From assembly GCF_038396785.1 (NCBI RefSeq), contig NZ_CP151087.1, positions 5,332,001 through 5,396,000 on the forward strand: a stretch of DNA of 64,000 bases, read 5' to 3'. Of the stretch, positions 53,254 to 61,914 are shown in pieces. The notes below the pieces were generated by a model. That model ran no database searches and was not told where the DNA came from. It saw nothing but the letters and a program-made list of their open reading frames with translations. The stretch comes from Sphingobacterium thalpophilum. Lineage in GTDB: Bacteria > Bacteroidota > Bacteroidia > Sphingobacteriales > Sphingobacteriaceae. The stretch's first letter is position 1, and each line of letters starts with the position of its first letter. The position numbers and the translations under genes are program-made.

Positions 53254-54123
53254 TTAAGCTTTTTTTCTGATAGAGCGCATCGTTTGGAGAAGAACAGAAA
53301 CGAGTACAAGAGCGAGTCCAACATAGAAGGAAGCATTGACTTGTTTGCCTTCGTTGAAGAATAAAAAAGCAATGATAATTGAATAGATGGGCTCGAGATT
53401 GAAACTCAAATTGACCGTAAATGCAGATAACTTCTTGAGTGATTCAGCAAAAAGAACATAAAGGCCAACTGTACAAAATAAAGCCAGCAAGATTAAATAG
53501 ACCCCATCAGAAAAGCTCGGTATAAAACGTTCGGTAGGAAATAGATAATAGAAAATGGGCAGCCCAAATCCCAATACAATGGTGCCACTAAGCATCTGAT
53601 AAAAATTGAGCAATTTACTATCATATTGTTTGACTAATCGCTCGTTGTAAATGGTATATAGAGCCGCAAAAGTAGTTGAAATTACCCCCAAAATAATCCC
53701 AAGTTGATAAGAGCTATCAAAATGAAAAATTAAACTGATTCCGATCAATGTCAGCATACTTAACATGAGTTGCGCTGCGCTAAATCTTTTCTTGTTGATG
53801 ATTGGCTCTAATACAGCGGTAAAGAAACTGGTTAGGCAATAGCAAACAACGCCAATGGAAATGTTGGAAAACTTGATGCTACCATAAAAAAATATCCAGT
53901 GGATGGTGATTAATACGCCGACTTTCGCAATTTTAAACGCATCTTTAGTGGATTTTAAACGCTCAATTTTGAATAATTTGAGAACGAAGAATAAGATGAT
54001 TGTTGAAAGTAAGACCCGAAACCAGACGAGTGGAATTTGATTGAGCGTAATGAGCTTGCCGAAAACACCGGTGAAGCCTGCGAGCAGTACTGCGGTATGA
54101 AGTACTAAATATGATTTTTTCAT
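53254..54123 (-). CDS. EamA/DMT-family membrane transporter
   Basis: 289 residues with ten predicted membrane helices in two EamA repeats (about 1-140 and 145-285). Conserved traits are the F-G-K-L-I-T start and the A-L-Y-T-I-Y-N-E-R turn between halves. The family exports or imports metabolites; the substrate cannot be read. A single gene; its promoter lies before the IS4-type insertion. Confidence 0.9.
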   Translation of the reverse strand: MKKSYLVLHTAVLLAGFTGVFGKLITLNQIPLVWFRVLLSTIILFFVLKLFKIERLKSTKDAFKIAKVGVLITIHWIFFYGSIKFSNISIGVVCYCLTSFFTAVLEPIINKKRFSAAQLMLSMLTLIGISLIFHFDSSYQLGIILGVISTTFAALYTIYNERLVKQYDSKLLNFYQMLSGTIVLGFGLPIFYYLFPTERFIPSFSDGVYLILLALFCTVGLYVLFAESLKKLSAFTVNLSFNLEPIYSIIIAFLFFNEGKQVNASFYVGLALVLVSVLLQTMRSIRKKA

Positions 54124-54388
54124 AAGAGAAATGTCTTTCCCATAAAGGGAAATTTAAAAGCTAAATAAATAGTTAATCCTTATATCATCCGAATTTGCTC
54201 CTGATCGGAAGCCATTATTCGTTTGACATCGCGCTATATTATTTTGCTGGAGGAGAAAGACAAGTTCTTCGGCCCATGGTTTTATGATTGGTTTTAACAA
54301 ATATAGAAATTATCTACAGCATTCAAAGTGTTATATTTCAGCTATTTTGTTTGGATTAATATTTTTCATCCTAAAGACTAAATGTTAT

Positions 54389-54397
54389 ATTAGTAAT
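54389..54397. repeat. Left target-site duplication of the IS4-type element
   Basis: ATTAGTAAT, identical to 55746-55754. Confidence 0.75.
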
Positions 54398-55745
54398 CAC
54401 ATCTGTCCTAAATAAATTTTAGGATTGGATTTCTGTGGTACAGGCATAGCTTTTTTCATCATTTCGATATTGACCCCTATTTTTCAATCTGCGAAGATCT
54501 TTAGCTGTCCCTTTTTTCCTTTTATAGGTGGCCTGAGAAAGGGATCATCTATCCATTGCCAGATGTTTATTTTCACGAAGATATTCATTCTGATGAATGC
54601 GACCAGATTGGACAGGTTCCAGTCATATTTGGCCTTTTTTTGTAAGTATTTTAACAGTAATATGCCAATGAGTGAAGTCCAGATCTGGATCATCACTGCA
54701 TTTTCAGAAGTCCCTATGAATGTCGATACTTTTAAGCGCTGCTTTAGATGCTTGAAGAAGACTTCGATATGCCAGCGTTGTTTATAGATGTTTGCCACCA
54801 AAGAAGCCTTCCACTTCGTATTATTGGTCAAAAAGTGGTACTCATTGCCAGTGGTGCTGTCCCAAAAGTGGATCAGGCGTAACGGTGTGGAATTGTATTT
54901 ATTGCGGGCAGCGCCGGAAAGCTCAATGAGCTCATCCTTAAGGATGCCCTTTTCCTTAAGGGCATCGCTCTGGTAGGACTTGATAACGTTGTACTTCATG
55001 TTCACTTTACTCCTGGTAACAAAATAACAACCCCTGCTGTCCAAATCCCCAAGCCAGCTGTAATCCACGTAGCCACGGTCCACTACCACCACGCTTCCCT
55101 TGGAAAAACTGTAACTACCGGCTCGCTGGCTCTCATGTACTTTTCCATCGGTAATCTGCATAAAAACAGGTAGACAGCCATCATAATCCAAGACAGTGTG
55201 CAGCTTTACGGCACCTTTGGTGCTGCGAAACTTTGCCCAGTCAAATACAGATAGACATAAGGGGATGATGCTTGCATCCATCAGATATACTTTACGCTTT
55301 AGCTGACCAAGATCTTTGCGAAAATGGGTGTCCTTTTGCCAAAGCCTATCCAAAACAGAATAGTAAAGATCTTTGAAAAGTTCATGGGTACGGTGTGTGT
55401 TGATATAGGATATATTAGACTTACTTGGAGCTCTTACTACACCTAAGTGGTTCAGATTACCAGTGGTACTGCGTAGACCGTTACTAATATCACGGACCGA
55501 ATCTGCCGAGGAAAAATGACAGAAAAGCATACTGACTAGATGCGTCCAGCTGTTGATCCCTTTCTGATGTTTGTCACTTTTGTGCTTTGAAACCAAATCT
55601 TTGAATAATTCGCGGTCGATAAGAGATAAAATCTGACTAAAAACATTTAAATTTATCATGGGGTGTGTTATAATTTTGTGATTTAAATATAGCGATCTCG
55701 CTATATCAAAACACCGCCATTTTTTAAACGTTTAGGACGCAAGTG
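54398..55745 (-). mobile_element. IS4-family insertion sequence (1348 bp)
   Basis: Inverted ends CACATCTGTCCTAAA (left) and, read inward, CACTTGCGTCCTAAA (right), 12 of 15 identical. Flanked by a 9-bp duplication ATTAGTAAT, a usual size for IS4. An 18-bp palindrome (TATAGCGATCTCGCTATA, 55688-55705) lies inside the right end. It contains one transposase gene. It sits between two genes and breaks neither. Confidence 0.85.
54484..55659 (-). CDS. IS4-family transposase
   Basis: 391 residues with a DUF4372-type N-terminal domain (about 1-75: F-S-Q-I-L-S-L-I, W-T-H-L-V-S-M-L-F-C) and a DDE_Tnp_1 RNase H-like catalytic domain. Visible: D-A-S-I-I-P-L-C (first Asp), V-V-V-D-R-G-Y-V (second Asp), and Y-K-Q-R-W-H-I-E-V-F-F-K (Y-x(2)-R-x(3)-E-x(6)-K motif with the Glu). 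Full length, no frameshift. Confidence 0.95.
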   Translation of the reverse strand: MINLNVFSQILSLIDRELFKDLVSKHKSDKHQKGINSWTHLVSMLFCHFSSADSVRDISNGLRSTTGNLNHLGVVRAPSKSNISYINTHRTHELFKDLYYSVLDRLWQKDTHFRKDLGQLKRKVYLMDASIIPLCLSVFDWAKFRSTKGAVKLHTVLDYDGCLPVFMQITDGKVHESQRAGSYSFSKGSVVVVDRGYVDYSWLGDLDSRGCYFVTRSKVNMKYNVIKSYQSDALKEKGILKDELIELSGAARNKYNSTPLRLIHFWDSTTGNEYHFLTNNTKWKASLVANIYKQRWHIEVFFKHLKQRLKVSTFIGTSENAVMIQIWTSLIGILLLKYLQKKAKYDWNLSNLVAFIRMNIFVKINIWQWIDDPFLRPPIKGKKGQLKIFAD

Positions 55746-55754
55746 ATTAGTAAT
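55746..55754. repeat. Right target-site duplication of the IS4-type element
   Basis: ATTAGTAAT, matching 54389-54397. The duplicated base run extends to ATTAGTAATC on both sides because the IS starts with C. Confidence 0.75.
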
Positions 55755-55829
55755 CTCGCTAGGGGGGATCCCAAGATAATCGTCTTCCTAGTAATGAATA
55801 CACAATATCAATATAAACCAAACTAAACA

Positions 55830-57113
55830 ATGAAGAGAAAAGAATTTATCCGAAATACGAGCCTATTGGCAGCATCGGCGCTTTTTGCACAAACAAAAGT
55901 ATTCGGTTTTCAAGCTGATACGGTTCGTGTAGGGCTGATCGGTACAAACGGAATGGGTTGGTCCAATCTGAACGCCATCTTGAAAGTACCAGGAGTGCAG
56001 TGTACGGCATTATGTGATGTCGATGAAAATGTTTTGGGAAATCGAGCTGAGGAATTAAAGAAACGCAATATCAATGTGAAGACTTACATCGATTATAAAG
56101 GCCTCCTAAAAGCAAATGACGTTGATGTTGTTATTGTCGCTACCCCCGATCATTGGCATTGTATGCAAATGGTTGATGCTGTTGCGGCCGGAAAAGATGT
56201 GTATGTCGAAAAACCGATTGGAAACTCCATTCGGGAATGTGAAATTATGGTTGCAGCTGCTAAAAAGCATAAGCGCGTTGTACAGGTTGGGCAGTGGCAA
56301 CGAAGCCAACAACATTTCAGAGATGCGATGGATTTTGTTCATAGCGGAAAATTGGGGAAAATACGTCTTGTTAAGGCTTGGGCTTACCAAGGTTGGATGA
56401 AGAGTATCCCGGTTCAGGCAGACGCTCCTGTTCCTGCGGGAGTACATTATGATAAATGGTTGGGGCCAGCACCAAAACGTGCATTTAATCCCAATCGTTT
56501 TCACTTCAATTTTAGATGGTATTGGGATTATGCGGGTGGCTTGATGACCGATTGGGGGGTACATATGTTGGATTATGCGCTAATTGGAATGAAAGTATCA
56601 GATCCTGTTTCGGTTATGGCTGCTGGAGGTAAATTTGCTTATCCTGACGATGCCGCTGAAACACCAGATAGTTTAACAACGGTATACGAGTTTGATGGAT
56701 TTAATGTTCAATGGGAGCAGGCAACAGGTATAGATTTGGGGCCCTACCAAAAGACTCACGGAGTTGCTTTCATTGGCAATAATGGTACTTTGGTGGTCAA
56801 TCGTGAGGGTTGGGAGGTTATCCCGGAGAAAGGGCGAATGGATGCTGTCTCTTTTCAACGTTCACAAGATAATGGGTTGGACAAGCATATGGTTAATTTT
56901 GTTGAAGCAGTTAGAAAGAAATCCGTGGAGGGTTTACATGCTCCGATAGAAGCCGGGGCACATATCGCGATATTCTCACAAATGGGAAATATTGCTTATC
57001 GGGCCAAAAAGAAATTGTTTTGGGACAAACAAAAGCGCAGTTTCAATGATAAGGATGCAGACCAGTATCTGGCGAAAGTTTATCATAATGGTTATAGCCT
57101 GCCCAAAGTCTAA
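55830..57113 (+). CDS. Secreted Gfo/Idh/MocA-family oxidoreductase
   Basis: 427 residues. The start K-R-K-E-F-I-R-N-T-S-L is a signal peptide of the kind seen in exported Gfo/Idh proteins; it ends near F-A-Q. Then G-L-I-G-T-N-G-M-G (Rossmann), A-T-P-D-H-W-H and Y-V-E-K-P-I (cofactor and active-site region), and a C-terminal alpha/beta domain with W-D-Y-A-G-G-L-M-T-D-W-G-V-H. Homologues occur in sugar-degradation loci; GH109-type activity is possible but not proved, as the N-terminal part has no GH109-specific trait I can name. The fucosidase gene starts one base after its stop. Confidence 0.85.
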   Translation: MKRKEFIRNTSLLAASALFAQTKVFGFQADTVRVGLIGTNGMGWSNLNAILKVPGVQCTALCDVDENVLGNRAEELKKRNINVKTYIDYKGLLKANDVDVVIVATPDHWHCMQMVDAVAAGKDVYVEKPIGNSIRECEIMVAAAKKHKRVVQVGQWQRSQQHFRDAMDFVHSGKLGKIRLVKAWAYQGWMKSIPVQADAPVPAGVHYDKWLGPAPKRAFNPNRFHFNFRWYWDYAGGLMTDWGVHMLDYALIGMKVSDPVSVMAAGGKFAYPDDAAETPDSLTTVYEFDGFNVQWEQATGIDLGPYQKTHGVAFIGNNGTLVVNREGWEVIPEKGRMDAVSFQRSQDNGLDKHMVNFVEAVRKKSVEGLHAPIEAGAHIAIFSQMGNIAYRAKKKLFWDKQKRSFNDKDADQYLAKVYHNGYSLPKV

Positions 57114-57114
57114 G

Positions 57115-58890
57115 ATGTTAAAAATAGGTATTAAAAAGATATTGTTTTGTCTAGCACTGGCGGGGTTGGTTGTGAACCAGGTTTCAGCGCAACAGATGGA
57201 ACACATGTGGAATGGTGAAGGGGGAAATAAACCGATTGCCGAAAATAGAGGGAAACTGTTTCGTGAAGGCAAATATGCGATGTTTATCCATTGGGGAATC
57301 TATTCGCAGCTGGCAAATACCTGGAAGGGAAAAACGTTTTATGGCATAGGGGAGTGGCTCATGAACAAGAACATGGCCAATATACCTGTTGCGGACTATA
57401 TGGCTGCTGCGGGTTCTTTCCGTCCAGATCATTTTGATGCTAAAGCTATTGTGAGGCTTGCAAAAGATGCGGGAATGCGTTACATCGTGATTACAAGTAA
57501 ACATCATGATGGATTTTCAATGTTTCATTCTAAGGTGAATTCTTTTAATATTGTTGAGGCGACTGACTTTAAGCGCGATCCAATGATTGAGCTCGCAAAA
57601 GCATGTAAGGAAGGTGGGATCGGTTTTGGCTTCTATTATTCGCAAAATCAGGATTGGACTTATCCTGGCGGAAATGGAGGGCCTAAGGTGAATGCAGCTG
57701 GTCAACCGAAAACATTTGATGATTATTTTTGGGAAAAATGTTATCCTGAGGTGAATCAGATTACAACTGAGTATGGACCGATAGAATTGGTCTGGTTCGA
57801 TACTCCAGGTGGGATGGATAAGAAATACGCACAAAAACTTGTCGAATTGGTTCATAAAAATCAACCCGGAGCATTTGTGTCGGGGCGAGTGGGGCACGGG
57901 CTTGGTGATTATGCTACTTTAGGAGATATGGAAGTGCCGCGGCAGAATGTTCCGGGTCTTTGGGAAGCAGTAGATGTAACTAACGATTCTTGGGGTTATG
58001 CTTGGTACGACAATAATTGGAAGAGTGCTCGTGAGATCTTGTCACGTACATTGTCGACTATTGGTCGAGGTGGGACCTATATGTTAAATGTTGGACCTAA
58101 ACCCGACGGGACTATTCCAGAGCCAGCGAGCTTAGCTTTGCGCGGTGCGGGTGCCTGGATCCGAAAATATCCAGAGACCGTTTATGGCGCACAGGCGTCA
58201 CCTTGGGGGCATGCTTTACCCTGGGGAGATGCTACTGTACAGGGAGGTAAAATTTCATTGTTGGTCTATCATTGGCCGGCCAATGGAAAGTTATTTGTTC
58301 CGGGCCTAACAAAAGGGATAAAGTCGATTAACCTTTTAACTTCCAACGGCAAAAAGTCCTTGAATTACACGTTCGATGGAAAATGGCTAAAAATCAATAC
58401 GCCAGGTGTAGCTCCCGATTCATTGGTTTCTGTCATTGAGGTAGTTATGCGGGAAATGCCCGTTATTGATAAAATGTTTGGAGTTGATCCGGCCATGGAG
58501 ACAATTGTGCCTGTTGATTTTGCTGAAGTTGAAGGATGTAATAAAACTGGAAAATCCTGGATGGAAAAATTCGGTGAATGGAAGCATGTGGTTCAAGTAG
58601 GGCAGTGGACTGATGAAAGTAAATTAACGTATGCTATAGACATTATTAAGCCAGGCTATTATCAAATTGATCTAAATTATACGGGGCAGGGGAGAATGGT
58701 GTGGAAGATCGAAAACTCGGATGGGGAGATCGTGCAGAATCAGCAAGCGGCCTCTTCTGTGTATAATTGGTACCCTTGGGGATGGATGAAATTTAAGGCT
58801 CCGGGGCGCTACAAAATTACTGTTTCTTTAGTGGATGGGGATGCTGATAAACTCAGTCTTACTGCACTTCGATTTAAATCTGTAGAATAG
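57115..58890 (+). CDS. GH29 alpha-L-fucosidase
   Basis: 591 residues from ATG 57115, which follows the upstream stop by one base and gives a signal peptide ending V-S-A-Q. An in-frame start at 56992 would overlap the upstream gene and has no signal peptide. GH29 barrel: F-I-H-W-G-I-Y-S, T-S-K-H-H-D-G-F, G-F-G-F-Y-Y-S, and L-V-W-F-D-T with nucleophile Asp229; then W-G-Y-A-W-Y and N-V-G-P-K-P-D-G. The C-terminal region (about 490-591) is a carbohydrate-binding-like beta domain. Retaining enzyme that releases alpha-L-fucose in the periplasm or outside. Paired with the Gfo/Idh gene. Confidence 0.93.
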   Translation: MLKIGIKKILFCLALAGLVVNQVSAQQMEHMWNGEGGNKPIAENRGKLFREGKYAMFIHWGIYSQLANTWKGKTFYGIGEWLMNKNMANIPVADYMAAAGSFRPDHFDAKAIVRLAKDAGMRYIVITSKHHDGFSMFHSKVNSFNIVEATDFKRDPMIELAKACKEGGIGFGFYYSQNQDWTYPGGNGGPKVNAAGQPKTFDDYFWEKCYPEVNQITTEYGPIELVWFDTPGGMDKKYAQKLVELVHKNQPGAFVSGRVGHGLGDYATLGDMEVPRQNVPGLWEAVDVTNDSWGYAWYDNNWKSAREILSRTLSTIGRGGTYMLNVGPKPDGTIPEPASLALRGAGAWIRKYPETVYGAQASPWGHALPWGDATVQGGKISLLVYHWPANGKLFVPGLTKGIKSINLLTSNGKKSLNYTFDGKWLKINTPGVAPDSLVSVIEVVMREMPVIDKMFGVDPAMETIVPVDFAEVEGCNKTGKSWMEKFGEWKHVVQVGQWTDESKLTYAIDIIKPGYYQIDLNYTGQGRMVWKIENSDGEIVQNQQAASSVYNWYPWGWMKFKAPGRYKITVSLVDGDADKLSLTALRFKSVE

Positions 58891-58915
58891 AGCTCAAAAG
58901 TCTATTCTACAGATT
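58877..58915. terminator. 15-bp inverted repeat spanning both gene ends
   Basis: Perfect arms 58877-58891 and 58901-58915 with nine-base loop. The left arm includes the fucosidase stop (58888-58890), the right arm the hxlR-type stop (58902-58904). It probably serves as a shared terminator. Confidence 0.65.
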
Positions 58916-59243
58916 CTTCAATAATCACCTTTCTGTGCTCTCGGCCCCAGTTAATCATTTCTTGGATGATATTACCAAATGTCCGGCAATAGGCAGTCGG
59001 TAGGTATTCAATCAGCACAGGGCTGTCCGGATAGACCTTTCTGTTAACAAGCTTGTTGAGTTCCATATCTTTCAATTCTTTGGACAGCATACGTGTCGTG
59101 ATACCAGGGATACTTCGTTCAATTTCTCGAAACCGTTTATTACCGTTGCATAGTGAATTGATAATAGGAATACGCCATTTTCCGCCTATAAAATACAGGG
59201 TGTCTTGTAATGCTCTTAGTTCTTCTACTTGATTTCTTTCCAT
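58902..59243 (-). CDS. HxlR-family transcriptional regulator
   Basis: 113-residue winged helix; F-I-G-G-K-W-R-I-P-I-I-N (13-24) and R-F-R-E-I-E-R-S-I-P-G-I-T-T-R-M-L-S-K-E-L (about 35-56), both core HxlR motifs. No cysteine is at the usual redox-sensing position near the N terminus (C-x-x-x near residue 10 is missing), so quinone/aldehyde sensing as in HypR or YodB is not evident. Divergent from the SDR gene, with a 78-bp shared control region, so the SDR is the likely target. Confidence 0.92.
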   Translation of the reverse strand: MERNQVEELRALQDTLYFIGGKWRIPIINSLCNGNKRFREIERSIPGITTRMLSKELKDMELNKLVNRKVYPDSPVLIEYLPTAYCRTFGNIIQEMINWGREHRKVIIEESVE

Positions 59244-59252
59244 GGTAATTTT

Positions 59253-59300
59253 GGTATACTCTATTATACTGGTATCAAATGTATATCAAATACCTGATAT
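59253..59300. promoter_or_regulatory. Candidate HxlR operator region between hxlR-type and SDR genes
   Basis: GGTAT at 59253 and 59271 (18 bp apart), the inverse ATACC at 59290-59294, and an ATATCA/TGATAT pair (59283-59288 and 59295-59300) lie in the 78-bp gap. Confidence 0.4.
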
Positions 59301-59321
59301 ATTTGTCAAAAAAAAAGAACA

Positions 59322-60071
59322 ATGGAAAATTTAGAAAACAAAGTCGTCTTAGTTACAGGAGGGAATAGTGGAATTGGTTTCGCAACAGCAAAGGAGTTTA
59401 GTGAAAATGGAGCACAAGTTATTATTACAGGAAGAAGAAAGCAAGCTATTGATCAAGCTGCTGAGCGGATAGGAGCAACAGCCTACGTGGCGAATCAGGC
59501 TATACTGCAAGATATTGAAAAACTTGCTCAGGAAATAAAAGATCGGTTTGGATATATTGATGTCCTATTTATAAACGCCGGTATTACAGGTGAAGGAGGT
59601 TTTATTGATGAAGCATCAGAAGCAAATTTTGATGCAGTAATGGATATCAATTTAAAAGGCTCATATTTTACATTGAGCAGATTTATCCCATTACTTCGCG
59701 ATGGTGCGTCTGTCGTTATTCTTTCTTCTAATGTAGCGACCTTAAATATGCCAGCGAGTTCGATTTATCAAGCGAGTAAAGCGGCCGTTAATTCCTTCGC
59801 CAAAACAGCGGCAATGGAGCTTGCAAACCGTAAAATTCGTGTAAACACGGTGAGTCCTGGTCCGACTAGGACAGATGTGCTTAACAAGAATTATGACCAG
59901 CAGACTGTCGAAAATATTTGGAATAAGTTGGCTACTGAATCTCCACTCAAAAAGATAGGTACAGCCGAAGACGTCGCTAAAATGGTTGTTTATCTGAGTG
60001 GTGATCATGCATCTTACATTACTGGTGCTGATTTTGTTTTAGACGGTGGAATGGGTATCAATCATTCTTAA
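59322..60071 (+). CDS. Short-chain dehydrogenase/reductase (SDR)
   Basis: 249 residues of the classical SDR type: T-G-G-N-S-G-I-G (cofactor), N-A-G in I-N-A-G-I-T, S-S-N near 138-140, Tyr-x-x-x-Lys in Y-Q-A-S-K (catalytic), and P-G-P-T-R-T. Arg after the glycine-rich turn (T-G-R-R) suggests NADPH preference. Divergent from the HxlR-type regulator, a common pairing for electrophile-responsive reductases. Substrate unknown. Confidence 0.92.
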   Translation: MENLENKVVLVTGGNSGIGFATAKEFSENGAQVIITGRRKQAIDQAAERIGATAYVANQAILQDIEKLAQEIKDRFGYIDVLFINAGITGEGGFIDEASEANFDAVMDINLKGSYFTLSRFIPLLRDGASVVILSSNVATLNMPASSIYQASKAAVNSFAKTAAMELANRKIRVNTVSPGPTRTDVLNKNYDQQTVENIWNKLATESPLKKIGTAEDVAKMVVYLSGDHASYITGADFVLDGGMGINHS

Positions 60072-60111
60072 CCACCTGCATAGCGCACTAAGAGGACTTT
60101 AGGTGAAGAAC

Positions 60112-60153
60112 TTATCCTTCGTAGATATTCAATTATTATCATACGAAGGATAA
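60112..60153. terminator. Hairpin between convergent SDR and cold-shock genes
   Basis: 12-base perfect arms TTATCCTTCGTA / TACGAAGGATAA with an inner GATA/TATC and one bulge. No T-tract follows. Confidence 0.55.
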
Positions 60154-60238
60154 TCAATAGTTCAGATTCTTTGTCTGATCTCGCTTATTTATATTGGGGC
60201 GGATTGCATGCTAATTTTACAGCATTAAATAGTTTCAG

Positions 60239-61054
60239 CTATTCTTGCAGCAGCGTCTGTATTTTTTCAATAGAATCCTCATTCTCCAAAAACTCAATAT
60301 AAGGTAACAATGGTTCAATATCCTTTTTGTCCATTGTTTCTATGTCTTCAAATAAAGCATTTACAAAATCAGTGCAAAAAGATTTGCCAAAGCTGTAAGT
60401 GTTTATTCTCGCCAGATCCTCACAATTGATTTCGGTGGCATTCAGATTAAATACAAGCTCAGGAATTTCGTAGTCGCCTTCCGCTGGATAGCCGATGTAC
60501 CTAAACATGCTTTCTTTCCACACGCGAAATAGGATTTGATGCGAGACATGTTTCCCAAAGTATTCGAACACTTTGGAAAGTATATCGTAAGCGGTTTCTT
60601 TCTCAAAAACACCAGTAATGCTTTTGTCGATCAATTCGGCATAGGAAATAAAAATTGAGCTATCAAAATGAACATCAAAATTAGCGGTCAGCATGGCCAC
60701 AATATGTTCTCTGGGTTGAGTTCTTAAAAGTTGTCTTGCTGTTAATGAGGTTAAGTTATGCTTTTGTTCTCGACCGTGGCTGTCGGGGAGGAGTACGGTG
60801 TGTTCTTTGTCGAGGAGCGAGATGACGAATTTCCAATCTTCGGGCCTTTTGAGAATCCTGCAGTTCTGGGCGAGATAACCGCTCCTTTTAGGGTCGGGTT
60901 TCTTATCGCCAACAATAACTTCTCCAGGTTGAATAATATGTTCTGGAGGAACTTTAAACCTGCGTATATGCACAAAGAGTTCTTCTCCGGAAGGTAACGC
61001 AAGAGTACCAAATCCTTTGTTATTGTCGAACCATTTGACTGCGCCGATAAACAT
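60239..61054 (-). CDS. Cold-shock-domain protein with long uncharacterised C-terminal region
   Basis: 271 residues from ATG 61054 (upstream TTG 61078 would add eight residues). N-terminal cold-shock-like barrel (about 1-70) with G-A-V-K-W-F-D-N-N-K-G-F-G and L-F-V-H (RNP-1 and RNP-2-like). The remaining 200 residues are helical and not recognised. Typical cold-shock proteins are about 67 residues, so this is a fusion, likely an RNA- or ssDNA-binding protein with an added domain. It diverges from a small membrane protein gene with only 45 bp between starts. Confidence 0.75.
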   Translation of the reverse strand: MFIGAVKWFDNNKGFGTLALPSGEELFVHIRRFKVPPEHIIQPGEVIVGDKKPDPKRSGYLAQNCRILKRPEDWKFVISLLDKEHTVLLPDSHGREQKHNLTSLTARQLLRTQPREHIVAMLTANFDVHFDSSIFISYAELIDKSITGVFEKETAYDILSKVFEYFGKHVSHQILFRVWKESMFRYIGYPAEGDYEIPELVFNLNATEINCEDLARINTYSFGKSFCTDFVNALFEDIETMDKKDIEPLLPYIEFLENEDSIEKIQTLLQE

Positions 61055-61099
61055 GGCTGGGGTTGAGTTTTGTTTCAATAGTATAAAGGTAATGAATAA

Positions 61100-61456
61100 A
61101 TGCCTTTATTAGGTATTGAAAATGAAATATTTGCAATTATTTGTGCTATATCACTGATTTTTCTCGTATTTACCTACTTATTTGGTTGGGGAAAAGATTT
61201 TCGGAAGGCCAAAGGCGACATATTTGTCTTCGCTTTGAACAAAACGGAGAGATACCTTGGCATTAATGGTTCTGACCCTGCTGATAATCGGACTTTGGTT
61301 ATGCGTGCGGTTGAAAAACACTATCCACAGCTCGTGGAAAAATACCAACGATTGTTTGGTCCGGACGGTAAACTTTCGAGCTATTATCGACAGGCATTTG
61401 CGGAAAAGGTAAAGGGATTATGTGTACAATATGGGCTGCGAGACAGGCTGTTTTAG
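61100..61456 (+). CDS. Small membrane protein
   Basis: 118 residues with one N-terminal membrane helix (about 9-28: I-F-A-I-I-C-A-I-S-L-I-F-L-V-F), then a polar helical domain rich in Arg/Lys. No family recognised. Divergent with the cold-shock-domain gene at 61054 so a common promoter region controls both. Ends 458 bases before the ABC transporter operon. Coding potential looks fair, but the function is unknown. Confidence 0.6.
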   Translation: MPLLGIENEIFAIICAISLIFLVFTYLFGWGKDFRKAKGDIFVFALNKTERYLGINGSDPADNRTLVMRAVEKHYPQLVEKYQRLFGPDGKLSSYYRQAFAEKVKGLCVQYGLRDRLF

Positions 61457-61914
61457 CTACTAAGTTTACTGATTTTATCTTCAAAAAATCAGATCTCATT
61501 TTTGTTTTTATAAGTTGTTGTAAAATAGGTTTATATGGTCCGAAAAAGACGTTAAATTTATTTTTCGTACCTTTGTACTGTCAAAAGACAGAATGGCGTG
61601 AGTTTATTCCGCTATGGCTTTGTGCCTCTGGCACAGCCTAGGTTGTTCGTTATACTTGTTGAAGTATATTTTGGAGATGCTTTTTGAATGGAGCATTTCG
61701 TCTTTAAAAGATTAGTTTCTTTTTCATCATTGCTCTTACCGAACCGAGAGTAAAGTATGTTAGTTAATAAGTTGATTGAACTGTACGAGTAAGATTTCGA
61801 TCAAACGAACTCAACTGTAGGGATATTTTTATTTGTAAGAAAATAGCGTAGGCGTATGGCCTTAGTGGATTACTCATGCCCTTATGGTTTATTTATGTTT
61901 AAAAAAATTAAAGA
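61457..61914. other. Long leader region of the betaine-type ABC transporter operon
   Basis: 458 bp. No credible gene: the short open frame 61420-61641 overlaps the previous gene end. Carries a perfect -7 element at 61568-61575, hairpin at about 61605-61632, and an AT-rich remainder; see the separate leader entry. Confidence 0.55.
61568..61914 (+). ncRNA. Candidate structured 5' leader of the osmoprotectant transporter operon
   Basis: TACCTTTG (61568-61575), a perfect TAnnTTTG match, predicts a start near 61582 and a leader of about 330 bases. Near its 5' end is a strong hairpin in which GGC..TGTGCC pairs with GGCACAGCC (about 61605-61632), and a weaker ATGCT/AGCAT pair near 61678-61700. No riboswitch family is recognised. 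The length is unusual for a Bacteroidota leader. It could also be a separate small RNA. Confidence 0.4.

Noticed and set aside
55688-55705. 18-bp palindrome as a regulator site for the Gfo/Idh gene
   Set aside because: It lies inside the IS4-type element, so it more likely belongs to the transposon end.
56992-57114. Longer start for the GH29 fucosidase
   Set aside because: Would overlap the upstream gene by over 100 bases and hide the signal peptide found at 57115.
61420-61641. 73-residue frame before the ABC transporter
   Set aside because: Overlaps the preceding gene and spans the predicted promoter and hairpin; no protein features.
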